Origin: Saccharomycopsis malanga | Lineage: Eukaryota; Ascomycota; Saccharomycetes; Ascoideales; Saccharomycopsidaceae | DNA length: 64,000 bases | Assembly: GCA_004014935.1 (NCBI GenBank) | Contig: CP025322.1 | Location: 372,001 to 436,000 of the forward strand | Direction of reading: 5' to 3' | Part shown: positions 40,419 to 50,364 of the stretch, in pieces | Layout of the letters: every line of letters starts with the position of its first letter | How positions within the stretch are numbered: position 1 is the stretch's first letter | Notes under the pieces: generated by a model | Seen by the model: only the letters and a program-made list of their open reading frames with translations | Database searches by the model: none | What the model was told of the DNA's origin: nothing | Program-made: the position numbers and the translations under genes

Positions 40419-41159
40419 TTATTGATCAAGTTGTTTCTGCAAGGCTTTCAATTCGTATTCAGTATAAGGAAAAGCGTTTTTGTACTCCTCAAGAGGGATA
40501 TCGCCAATGTAGGCCAAGTTTCCAAAACCGCCTAACAAGTAGATCGACTCAACATCAAAGTAGTACCAGGCTCCAGCATGAGCCGTCCACTTCTGTCCTG
40601 GTAACCAATATTTGGAATCAGGGTGTCTTTCCAAAAACTGTGAGGTGATTTCCTTCTCTTGTGTGTCTGAAAGGGTCAATGGCTTAAACTCACCAGTGAG
40701 GCTCAACCTAGGAGAGCCTGCTATGGAGTTCTCAAAAGAGCCTGGGTATTTGAGGGTAAAATTACGAGAAGTGTCCCAAGGCTGGTGGTCTCCTGTTCTA
40801 ACGGAAATGGAAGTTTTTATGCCTTGAGACTGGGTATGATTAACGTTTCTGTGGGTAGAAGACATATCAACAAGAACTAAAACTGGGTTACCGTTGTTTA
40901 AGCCATCAACAAAGTATTCTGTAAATTCAACAGGAATATCTGTTTTAACATCGAGAGCGGAAACATCAGCCAACGATTCTCTGTGCATAAGAGTTCTGGC
41001 AACCCTGGCGCCAACCCTCACAGAGGTTGCCCCATCATCATTGGATGTATCATTTTCCCTGCTGAGCATAGTTTGGACGGAGGATACAGACGGGGTGATT
41101 GCAGCCGAGATGGTGCCCACCAAGAGGATGGAAAGGGAAACAATACTAAGAAGTTTCAT
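40419..41159 (-). CDS. Secreted CREG-like protein (PNPOx-type fold)
   Basis: A predicted secreted protein of 246 residues. Residues 1-20 (MKLLSIVSLSILLVGTISAA) are a signal peptide. The remainder resembles the CREG family, whose fold is that of pyridoxamine-phosphate oxidases but which are glycoproteins without known enzyme activity. Matching blocks are VRVGARVARTLMHRE near 47-61, an SLTGEFKPL-type strand, and the C-terminal block FLERHPDSKYWL with YYFDVESIYLLGGFGN and IPLEEYKNA, which aligns with the human CREG1 pattern RHP...W...DIWVLDYFGG...EEYYN. N-glycosylation sequons NDTS, NHTQ and NFTL are present. There is no GPI signal, so it is soluble or vacuolar. It sits among wall-protein genes. 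Confidence 0.82.
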   Translation of the reverse strand: MKLLSIVSLSILLVGTISAAITPSVSSVQTMLSRENDTSNDDGATSVRVGARVARTLMHRESLADVSALDVKTDIPVEFTEYFVDGLNNGNPVLVLVDMSSTHRNVNHTQSQGIKTSISVRTGDHQPWDTSRNFTLKYPGSFENSIAGSPRLSLTGEFKPLTLSDTQEKEITSQFLERHPDSKYWLPGQKWTAHAGAWYYFDVESIYLLGGFGNLAYIGDIPLEEYKNAFPYTEYELKALQKQLDQ

Positions 41160-43578
41160 TGGTGTTAGATTGTCAGATTGATATCTGTTTTACTATTTTT
41201 ACGCCATTTTTTGGAAACCATACTGCTCATTTATATAGAACATTTAATGAAAAAATTGAATAAAACTGGCTGATTAAAAGTAACATGGGACGTATTTTGG
41301 ATCGGCCAAACGGGGTGCCAGTAATGTAGGATGCCTCACTCGACAACTAAGTTAGCTACTTTAGTCTACCAATGTCAATTTAGTTTGACAGTTAGAATAG
41401 GCATTGATGTTGATTTTAATGGTATCCAACTTTCATGGCCATGCGTATGATGCCGCATGTTTACAGCACTAGTTGATCTCCATGAATTTGGTGAATTTCG
41501 AATTTTTTTTAAAACAACATTCAAATTTAACCTTTTGGACGACAAAAACCGCTTTATTATGGGTAAGCGCGATTCGAATCAATAAGTATACCGCTAATTA
41601 TCTTATTTAGCATTCCATTAACTCCTGCTTTGTATGTTATGATAGAAATCGTCCTAATGCGCGGGAAAAACGGGAAAACGGCGTCATCCCAATACGCCGT
41701 CTATTAATTCAAACTAATGCTTACTTTTAACAGATGGCTAAGGGGGTCCAGGGTGTGTAAAAACTAGTCATACGTCCTACGTTGCACTTGGTGCTTCCAT
41801 CCAACTAGCATTATGGGATTTGTCGTAATTTTCGGTAGAACAATGTAGCACTTATCACTTTATTTTCCCGTCTTCTCTTATTGTACTATATAACTATTAT
41901 TGGTATCATATTACATTCTTGTTGCGACTACGGGGTATGAAGCTTTCCTGTTGCCAACAGACCCTTACCTCCCCCCCCCCCAACTTTATCAAGTTGTACC
42001 ATGGTATGTACACACATGGTTTCAAAAACTTATTGCAACCAAACTGGTTAGTTTCTATTATTATCTTATAGGGTTGCACTCTTAATACTATTTACAACCA
42101 GTTGAGAAACTCTACTTTACTATTACACAATTGGTCAACATTGAGTTCTATTTCCACTTTCTACAATTATGAAGATACTTTTTCAATTTTACTTCCCACA
42201 ATAAGAATTATGACGTATTCATTCACACGCTTCTGAAATGTCATTTTAATGTACTTTTCACAACCTGTCATAATTATTATTCATCCCAATCAGACACATC
42301 ACTATGCGCACCGAAAAACAAAGTTATTTCAAAGGAGTTTGTTTGCTAACCTTATTCCAAATCGGATCGTCCCTCCGCGAGGCTAGCTAGTGGAAATTTA
42401 TATACAAATGTACCCAAACCAATACACATCGTATTGTCTGACAGAAGCTTAACTCTCCCTGTACCTCTTTGGTAATAATTTGACTACCTAATTCCACAAC
42501 TAGGGGCCTGAGATTTTTCACCTACTGTTTGTTCCCGTTCTTGGTTTTGCCATTTACAGTTTGGTTACTAAAAATACCAGCTGTTTCCAAGATATTCCGC
42601 AACTCCTTGAATCTTCGCCAGCCAACCAGCTCTTGCTGTCTCGCTCAAACAATCTGCCAAGAGGACTAAACGGGGTCAATTTGCCTGTCCTTTTCAGTTT
42701 CGCCGTGTCCAGCAATTGTCCATTTGCTATAACCCTTGAGTCATTCAATTGAAGCAAAAGTTGACTTCATCTTGTAGTAAAGAAAATGTGTTACTCTTAA
42801 TAAAGCGCCAGACTTACCTACGTTACATTTATGAATAATTCAAAGTTATGTTGAAGAACTGAAATTAGTTCAGTTTCAAAATCTTTCATATTATTATTTG
42901 CTGTGAAAAAGCCTGGTAAATCTTCGTATTTACATTTTAGCATAATATGTTTAGAAAAGGTTGTCTAATTCCATATACAGATGCATAATGTCTTGTTCCA
43001 CACAACTTCATAGTTTGTGAAAAAACTTAACCTAACTATTGCATATTGTTTGAAAAAGTTTAACCGCATTTTCACATATTCTGTTTATAAAACTCAGAAA
43101 ACAAAATCCCCATTTCGGTTGATTAGACACTTCGAACATGCCCAACAAAGAAAGCAGCAATAAAAATTCAATTGTCCTCCAAGCACCCCAACTTATCGAA
43201 TTCTGTACTTGTTCAATTGTCTTTCCTTGTTCGTCCTTTGTTCTGCTGCGCTGGCAAGCCAAGAACAAGTGACCGTCAAGAAGCTAAAAATATCCTTCTG
43301 TCGTATTCTCTTTTGGAACAAGCTAAAAACGGAAATGGCGCCTAGTTAATTGAAGAAAGCAACTCTCTCCACCGTATACAGATTTTTCAAACAAATGGCT
43401 TCCCCTTCCTGGCTCCTTTCCTAGTCCAAAACTGGTATAAAGAGGCTGCCAGATGCTGTCAAGATTCCAATCTCCAACATCAAAATCCAAAGAAAATTAG
43501 CACATTCGTTGTTACATCATCTCTTTTTAGCTTTTACGTCGCTTCAATTCTCTCGCTTTTTCATCGAATCAACTAGCA
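41160..43578. other. 2.4-kb gene-poor region before the third wall-protein gene
   Basis: This region serves as promoter space for the CREG-like gene (left) and the next wall-protein gene (right, with TATAAAG at 43436-43442, 137 bp before its start). It holds a C10 homopolymer at 41971-41980. Short open frames at 41900-42085, 42554-42757 and 43032-43268 lack convincing features. I see no gene. Confidence 0.45.
41971..41980. repeat. C10 homopolymer
   Basis: A run of ten C in an A+T-rich gap. It is a likely length-variable site and prone to read errors. Confidence 0.8.
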
Positions 43579-44151
43579 ATGTTACTCAACAATCTCTTTG
43601 TTACCTTTGTTCCACTCGTTCTTTCCCTTGTGGGAGCTGCTAATGCTGCTTATGTCAACGGCACCAGCACTATCGACGCTGACCCTACTGATTTGACTAC
43701 TATTGTGGTCACTGCCACCGACTTGTCAACAACTCAGGTCACTATTACTAGCTGTGGTAACCAAACTTGTATTCCAATCGTTACTGTTACCACACATGAG
43801 GTTCAAACCATTTATACCACTACCTGTCCAATCAGTGAGGCTTCTACTGTCACCCCATTACCACCAACATACACCAGCCATAGTCCTACTGCAACCCCTG
43901 CTCCTCCTTCTCCTGCTCCTCCTTCTCCTGCTCCTCCTTCTCCTGCTCCACCTTCTCCTGCTCCTCCATCTCCAAGTTCCGAAGGTACTCCAGCCCCACC
44001 TGCTCCTGCTCCTTCCGAAGGAACCACTGCTTCCCCTGCTCCACCAGAGTCTACTACACCTGCTGTGCCAACAGTTTCCCATGGTGGTGCTTCCAAAATG
44101 ACTGCTATTGGCTCCTCGTTGCTCGGCATGGTCGTCTTGTTGTTCATCTAA
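43579..44151 (+). CDS. Small GPI-anchored wall protein (Ccw12-like) with proline-rich stalk
   Basis: A 190-residue predicted wall protein, the smallest of the cluster. The signal peptide spans residues 1-24 (MLLNNLFVTFVPLVLSLVGA and on). A single module follows at about 45-95: QVTITSCGNQTCIPIV, then QTIYTTTCPISEAS. This is the closest of the three to Saccharomyces Ccw12 in size and order. Next comes a stalk of five APPSP units encoded by a 15-bp tandem repeat (43897-43971), then more Pro/Ala/Ser. The C-terminus HGGASKMTAIGSSLLGMVVL is a GPI signal. Proline-rich rigidity instead of a Ser/Thr stalk sets it apart from its paralogues. The start ATG directly gives the signal peptide. Confidence 0.9.
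   Translation: MLLNNLFVTFVPLVLSLVGAANAAYVNGTSTIDADPTDLTTIVVTATDLSTTQVTITSCGNQTCIPIVTVTTHEVQTIYTTTCPISEASTVTPLPPTYTSHSPTATPAPPSPAPPSPAPPSPAPPSPAPPSPSSEGTPAPPAPAPSEGTTASPAPPESTTPAVPTVSHGGASKMTAIGSSLLGMVVLLFI
43897..43971 (+). repeat. 15-bp tandem repeat encoding APPSP units
   Basis: Five units of CCTGCTCCTCCTTCT with few base changes lie head to tail in frame within the small wall-protein gene. The near identity of the units points to recent expansion or homogenisation. Confidence 0.85.
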
Positions 44152-44971
44152 ATGGTGCCTTGACAATCGATTATTTGATTCCTTTTATTCTTTCTTTTTC
44201 TCCAACGGCTACATTCTTTTCTCTTCTCAGCTTGAGAATGCAAATACCCGTGTTTCTGCTTGTTTTTTCTTGCAAATTTTAAAACAAAGTACTAACACCG
44301 TTTATTGATTATTTTTTTATTTGGTTCTGCATTGACTCGAAGAGCTTTAACTAGCTCTATATTTGTTCATAATTTATATTTTCAATTGTACTTTAAAATT
44401 TATTTTTCTTCATTATTATTAATGTAAATTGCCATACCAAGATTTGCCTTCAAACGCCCCTATACAGAAATATATAATTAAAATTGATTTAACCCGATTA
44501 GTTTCCCGAAGCTACTTTAAAGCGCCCTATGTTAAGACATGCCATACGAATTTATTCAGTGACAGTAAATTGCATTTAATAGATGAACTTTTCTATCATT
44601 TCACAAGCAAGCTACCTCTGCCTCAACCAAAAAATGTTGGGGCAACCTTGGCAGAGGAAGAAATTCGGTTTACCACTGAAATTCAGCCGTGCCCAAAATA
44701 ATTACAGCCTAGCACAGTCCTCTGGAAAATCTCCTTTGCTACTCATAAGACTCTATAATACAGTCTGAGTGAATTTCTCGCTTGTATGCACACAAGCGAA
44801 CATGCTATGTATGCTAATTTAACTACAAGTGCATATGCGTTAACTTGCATTTATATGATTTTGACAGGTCGCCTAAACGGGTTGCTAGCAAGTAAAATCG
44901 ATAACAAATTGCACTAGCCATATAGTATTTGCCAAATCACTAGAGAAACTTATCAGCGGCTGGGCTAGCCG

Positions 44972-45044
44972 AAAGTCTAGTGCTTACTTTCCAACCCATC
45001 GGGTGTTCAGAAAAGCCAGCGAGAAGTTTACAATGACTGGGACA
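44972..45044. repeat. Dispersed repeat, copy B
   Basis: These 73 bases match 33487-33559 at 67 positions without gaps and in the same orientation. Only the right part of the longer copy is present. Confidence 0.75.
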
Positions 45045-45587
45045 CTTGGGTTTTTTCCCACTGGGTTTTACCAAGTCCCCTTAGACATAGCGCGTACCTA
45101 CGGAACTGATATGTACTGGGATTGAAATTTGCTATTTAAGATTATAAAAAGATAAAAAATAAAACACTTGTACCAAAAAATACAGTATTAATCAACTAAG
45201 TTGAAGGCAAAACAAAAAAATTCCAGGGTAATGATTCATAAGAGGCCCTAATGCTCATAAAACTGGCAGTTATTGCTAGAATACAAGCATTTATATTTCG
45301 AAGTTCCAGTTGAGTAGTTGAGTAGTTGAGGAACTGATTTACTGGACAATATAAAAAGATGCATTAGCATATATTCATTATACATGCAAAATTATGCACT
45401 GAACGAAAAAGGTGCATATGTCAATGCAATGTCCCCCCGCCTATGCATAAAAGGGTAAATTTTATTTCTGCGGACAACTAGAGAGCTCCCAAACATTGCA
45501 TGAAATTTTTTATATGGGTACAGACAAATCTACTTAGAAAAAAGGGGACACATTTTTAGAAATGGTTCATAATACTAGACTTATGGG

Positions 45588-45683
45588 TATATATATATAT
45601 ATATCTCCAAAGGTTCTAGGATAATTTCAACTTTGTAGAAAAACAACTAACGTTTAACAAATATATATATATATATATATATA
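45588..45683. repeat. Two TA microsatellites
   Basis: TA dinucleotide runs lie at about 45588-45604 and 45660-45683, separated by about 55 bases of unique sequence. Confidence 0.85.
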
Positions 45684-45749
45684 ATAAAAGAAAGTCAACT
45701 GGTATTAAGAAAAAGGTATTTGAAATAACCATAAAAAAATAGCCAAAAA

Positions 45750-45900
45750 ACCAAACAACCAAACAACCAAACAACCAAACAACCAAACAACCAAACAACC
45801 AAACAAACAAAAAAAAACAAAAAAACAAAAAAACAAAAAAACAAAAAGACAAAAAGACAAAAAAACAAAAAACAAAAAAATAAAACCAACAACAAAACAA
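45750..45900. repeat. A/C-rich satellite: CAAACAAC 8-mers then A(n)C runs
   Basis: About six to seven copies of an 8-base unit CAAACAAC (45752-45806) pass into irregular AAAAACA-type repeats up to about 45900. The strand is almost free of T and G. The block sits just upstream of a wall-protein pseudogene. Confidence 0.85.
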
Positions 45901-45977
45901 AAAACTAAAGTAAGAGAGAATACTTGCTGACATTGTGCTTCAAAACAACAAAAAATTGATTAAATTTCTTGTTTTTG

Positions 45978-47767
45978 ATGTTATTGAAAAGTATTACCAT
46001 AGTCTTGCCGCAAGTCGCACCCACTCGAGCAGATTTTTTTCTGCCCTTCAACAACATCTCCTTTAGCGAAAGTTAAAATGTTGAATATGCTTCCTCCGTG
46101 GTTCAAGCTACCCCACTGTCCTTACCTGAAGTCTTTTACAGTGCATCAAGTCCACGAATCATTGCACAAAGCGCTTCTGTCACCTTTTTGGCCACCAGCA
46201 AGACAGAAAGTTTAGGGAAATCTAGAGTACTGTTATCTTCCATTGGCGCAGCTTTCACAACTATACCGACATACAATCATACACCTGTGACACTGTTTGA
46301 TACTCAATCTCTTTTCAACGACCCTAGCACCAGATCAGCTATCCTGCCAGCATCTGCCAACTTTCTCACATCGGCCGGGTCCTCTGTACAGCTCCTGTTA
46401 CTAACAATTCTCACTGCCAGTTTGAATGGTGTTGCAGCTGTATCTAGATCGTTCTCGCTGTCTCATAAAGCTCATGTCGCTCAAGGGTTAGTTGCCAAAA
46501 CAATTCCAATACAACGCAGTGCCTCTTTTAAAAACTACAGTAGCAGTGACCAACAAGAAACCACTAACGGATTATTTGGCCATACATCAACGGCTCAGAA
46601 TATTCGTACTGCGCTTACATCTATGCCACTAATTATCAATAGTGGTACCGAAGCTCCAACTCAAAACATATACACTATCATGTTGAAATCTACCTCGGGC
46701 AGAGTGTTTTTAGGAACGAAACCATCAGTCGTATTCCTCAATGAAGAATATACAAAAACAGGCCAGCCAAGGGCAAATACGGGTGCTAATCATAATCAAC
46801 CATTGACAGCATTCAACCAAGCAAATTTAAGGCATCAATAGTTAACATTAAGAAAGCCACAAGTCACCAACGCAATGCAAATATCGCATCAGTCTCGGGA
46901 AGATGAACTACCAACTTCGGTCACCAACTCGGAAAATCTATATATGAAACAAACGCTTTCATATACTAAGCACCAACTCAGCGAGCTACAACATTGCAGC
47001 GAGCTGGAAACAACGAAACCAACTCATACCTGGACAAAGCCAAGTCATTCGTTCAGTATATTCAAGTCAGTTGAATTTTCATCATTTAGTAGTTCATCGC
47101 TTATTTCTACCAAAGCATCAACTTTGCAAGGGACCTGCTATTTCTTCAACCCAAGTAGCTCAAGTGTTTCAACTAAATATGAAGCCTCTGTTTTTTGTTT
47201 TAGTACAGGTGATACAATCAAGGCGACTTCCACTAAGTTTGCCAGTTTTGCAGCCAATCCGTCCTCAAGTTTAGTTGCTGCTACTGTAACCAAACCTATA
47301 TCTCGGGTGAGTGTAGTAGTAGTTAACAGTGTTATCGTCAGTGCCTCTTGGATCAAAGAAGGAGAGTCAGTTGCTACTTTGTTTAGTAGTAAAGGAAGCG
47401 CAAGTGGGTTCATTTCCGGTTCTGTTACTGAAATTCACAATGAAAGTAAAAAACCAACTAAAACTGTACCATCTTTCATACCTTCTTTCATTACAACAAA
47501 ATTAAATACTATTCCTATCTATGTTACAGATGTTACAGAAGCTACGCCGCACTCAAGCGTTACAGCTCTTGCTTCAACTGCATTTGCTTCAGGTGCGACA
47601 CTTACAGGATTCGACACGTTTGTTCTGCCTGCCCCGTCCAGTCTAAACAATTTTCCCAAGGCACTCTGTCTATTAACATGTCTACTGTAACAGGCGGTGG
47701 CATTATGATCAGAACTCCAACATTTGTTTCGGTACTATTTGGTGCTTTAGCAATTGTAGGCTTGTAA
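45978..47767 (+). pseudogene. Decayed gene for a GPI-anchored Ser/Thr-rich protein
   Basis: The region reads as an old member of the wall-protein group. An ATG at 45978 starts a signal-like peptide (MLLKSITIVLPQVAPTRA) that resembles the N-termini of the three intact neighbours (MLLNN, MLFSKS, MLFNKS). The same frame continues through two stops (46074-46076 and 46839-46841) as Ser/Thr/Ala/Val-rich sequence to about 47690. After a frame change near the end, a GPI-type tail appears (GGGIMIRTPTFVSVLFGALA, then IVGL) and stops at 47765-47767. So signal, stalk and anchor survive with at least three breaks in the frame. No clear TITSC-TTCPL module remains. Two separate short genes are possible but unlikely, because neither half has both a signal and an anchor. 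Confidence 0.68.
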
Positions 47768-49263
47768 TTTTTACTATTGAACACATGGTACCTCTTTCCA
47801 TTTGTTCTCAGTATAAAAAAGCCAAATGCTTACTATTTCTTTTTTAATGAATGCGTTGTTTTTTCTTAGATAAGCTGTTTCACAATCGTTTTCATGAACT
47901 ATATTGAGCGTCTTGCTTCAAATTTATCAACTTCTTTTGTATGTTATTTCAAGTCAATGTGTTTTTTGATGACTTTAATTTTCCACCAGTTGGATCCTTA
48001 CTTTTCTTGTCTTAATTAGCTTCTTGTGCTGTTTTTTAACGACTTTCTTTCAATACACCCAGCAACGCTTATTATATGAATATATACTTGTGCTTTAATA
48101 AGCAATCAATCTTGAAATTGTGGCCCTAGTGAGCACATGCTTTGATAATAAAATTGAAATATAACTGCAAACCGCATGGTATTGTCTCAATAATAAAAGC
48201 CAAAACGTGCTTCATTGATCAGCTCAATTTGAAAACCTTAGAGAAAATATCATTGGAGGATTTCAAGCGCTGACGATCCTTTCATATCAAACAGCAGGTC
48301 AGGTGCATTTGAAGATATAACCATCATGAAGGTGAACAAGAATTTTTGGATGTAATGGGTACAAAACAGGAGCAATATACTATTGCTATGTTAGAAATGT
48401 TACTATATATAATACAAGGAAAAGCCTCGTACTATTATTAGCGCCTCGTATTGAGCCTTCCGATTGGTCGGTGCCGAGGGTCATGTTGAGGGACCCGCAT
48501 GTTGTGCAACACATGTTAAGATGGGGGCTTAAATCACCTATAATGAACTGTAGTTGATGGCACGAAATTCTTTGCTCAACCCACTTTGCATCTGTGATTA
48601 CATTTATCTCATGGATTCAACTGCAAATATTTTCCTTTTACAAGCACAATTAATTGGGGCATCACACAGTAATATCCCATAAAGCCATAAAGAGTACATA
48701 ATTATGGACTTGGTGGCTCACCCAATGAGCTTACTGAGCACCTAACAAATTATGTTTCCACCTTAATATTATTTTGCCCTTTTCTTCTGTTTTCTTAATT
48801 AACTAACCCACTAAAAAAGCCACTTTGCCTTTTTCAACACAAAAGAACTTCTTTACTCATCAGCTTAAATGCTCTTATCTTCGTAACGTTACTATTCAGA
48901 TCATTCGCCCAAGTTTTACTATCCATCGCTATAGAACACTATTTTCTGTAACAAATTATCTTACAATTGTTCATTCACCAAACTAACAAATATTTGTTGA
49001 TGATTATAGTAATGCTTCAAGATACAAAAATTTGTTAATTTACCATCATAAGTAAATTATAACCATGATAACTTTGGGCTATTTTCAACTGCAATGGTAT
49101 AATGTATATATGTACAAATTACAAAGCAAGTTTGTTCATAAAAACTGGCATTCTAATTGAGCATTGACAATAAAAATTTTAGCAAGGAAAATTAGCTATA
49201 ATAATAAAAAGGTTTTTGACATAACAATTAAGATAATTCGACGTTGATGGCAGGAAAGCACAC
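47768..49263. other. Convergent gap between pseudogene and GLN1
   Basis: This 1.5-kb A+T-rich stretch contains one G+C-rich island at about 48440-48530 with small inverted repeats (GGGTC/GACCC and GTTG/CAAC). I see no gene and cannot assign the island. Confidence 0.4.
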
Positions 49264-50364
49264 TTAAGCCAACTCCTTTTGGTATTCCTTGGACATGTCT
49301 ACGTCACTGATAGAGCCACAGATGGTTTCTACCATGATGCCGGTAACCAAATAAGGGTCAATGTTGGAAGCTGGTCTTCTGTCTTCAAAGTATCCGTAGC
49401 CTTCCTTTGCAACAGATCTTGGAATTCTGATAGATGCACCTCTGTTGGCGACACCGGACAAGAAAGTGGCGGCGCTAGCAGTCTCGTGCTTTCCGGTCAA
49501 TCTTTGGTCGTTGTCGGCACCGTACAAGAGAATGTGCTCCTTGTGTCTTTTAGATAACTTTTCAATAGCTTCTTCAATGTACTTCATACCTCCTTCGTTT
49601 CTCATAGCTTCAGTGGAGACATTGGTATGGCATCCGGCACCGTTCCAGTCACCCTTCAAAGGCTTTGGATGGAAAGAGATCTTGACACCAAACTCTTCGG
49701 CAACTCTATGCAACAAGTATCTGGAAGCCCATAATTGGTCACCCATTTCAATACCTTCGCATGGACCCACCTGGTACTCCCATTGGGAAGGCATGACCTC
49801 TGCGTTGATACCAGAAATGTTGATACCGGCATAAAGACATGCTCTGTAATGGGCCTCAATGACGTCTCTGGCGACAACCTTTCCAGTACCAACACCACAG
49901 TAGTAAGGTCCTTGAGGGGCTGGGAAGCCTCCTTTTGGCCATGCATAAGGCTGGTCGTACTTGTCAAATAAGGTATATTCCTGTTCAAGACCAAACCAGA
50001 CTTTGTCTTTGGCGTGAGCAGACATCAACTTGGCGCAGGCATGTCTATGGTTGAACTTGTTTGGTGTTCCATCACTGTTCCAGCACTCTGCAAGCACAAT
50101 AATGTTATCGCCACCTCTGAATGGATCTGGATAGTATGCGGCTGGTCTCAAGTAGACATCTGAGTTGTGACCTGGGGCTTGGTTGGTGGAGGAACCATCA
50201 AAGTTCCATTCTGGCAAGTCGTCAAGAGATTCAACCTTCTTGCTAAGGGTTTTGCCCTTTGAACGAATGGCACCAGTGCCATCAATCCAGAAGTATTCAG
50301 CAATGACCCTACCTCTTTGAGGCAAAGAAAGGTATTTTTGTAAAGTAGCAGTATTTTCAGACAT
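49264..50364 (-). CDS. GLN1: Glutamine synthetase
   Basis: Gln1 joins ammonium to glutamate using ATP to make glutamine, the central step of nitrogen assimilation, as a cytosolic eukaryotic type II enzyme. The 366-residue protein is close to the yeast length (370). The N-terminal beta-grasp part has [10 protein letters not shown] and the loop [13 protein letters not shown]. The catalytic part has [11 protein letters not shown] (metal-binding Glu), [26 protein letters not shown], the ATP/glutamate stretch [16 protein letters not shown] and [14 protein letters not shown] with the conserved RRPASN block. No CTG codon occurs in the gene. The ATG at 50364 is the obvious start. Upstream GATA and CCAAT boxes suggest nitrogen and HAP control. 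Confidence 0.97.
   Translation of the reverse strand: MSENTATLQKYLSLPQRGRVIAEYFWIDGTGAIRSKGKTLSKKVESLDDLPEWNFDGSSTNQAPGHNSDVYLRPAAYYPDPFRGGDNIIVLAECWNSDGTPNKFNHRHACAKLMSAHAKDKVWFGLEQEYTLFDKYDQPYAWPKGGFPAPQGPYYCGVGTGKVVARDVIEAHYRACLYAGINISGINAEVMPSQWEYQVGPCEGIEMGDQLWASRYLLHRVAEEFGVKISFHPKPLKGDWNGAGCHTNVSTEAMRNEGGMKYIEEAIEKLSKRHKEHILLYGADNDQRLTGKHETASAATFLSGVANRGASIRIPRSVAKEGYGYFEDRRPASNIDPYLVTGIMVETICGSISDVDMSKEYQKELA

Larger units (their letters stand above)
44152..45977. other. Repeat-bearing intergenic region
   Basis: This 1.8-kb gap holds dispersed-repeat copy B (44972-45044), two TA microsatellites and a large A/C-rich satellite, each listed separately. Open frames at 44429-44701 and on the minus strand over the satellite are artefacts of composition. 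No gene is seen. Confidence 0.5.

Noticed and set aside
41571-41600. tRNA B-box-like word GATTCGAATC
   Set aside because: No A box, stem set or acceptor arm could be built around it.
45616-45933. 105-codon minus-strand frame rich in F, L, V and C
   Set aside because: It is a translation of the A/C satellite and is not a protein.
46098-47690. Two separate Ser/Thr-rich genes (46098-46841 and 46875-47690)
   Set aside because: Both lie in one frame, the first lacks an ATG, and neither has both signal and anchor; they are better read as one decayed gene.
49279-49994. Long open frames antisense to or overlapping GLN1
   Set aside because: They are shadows of the biased codon use of GLN1.
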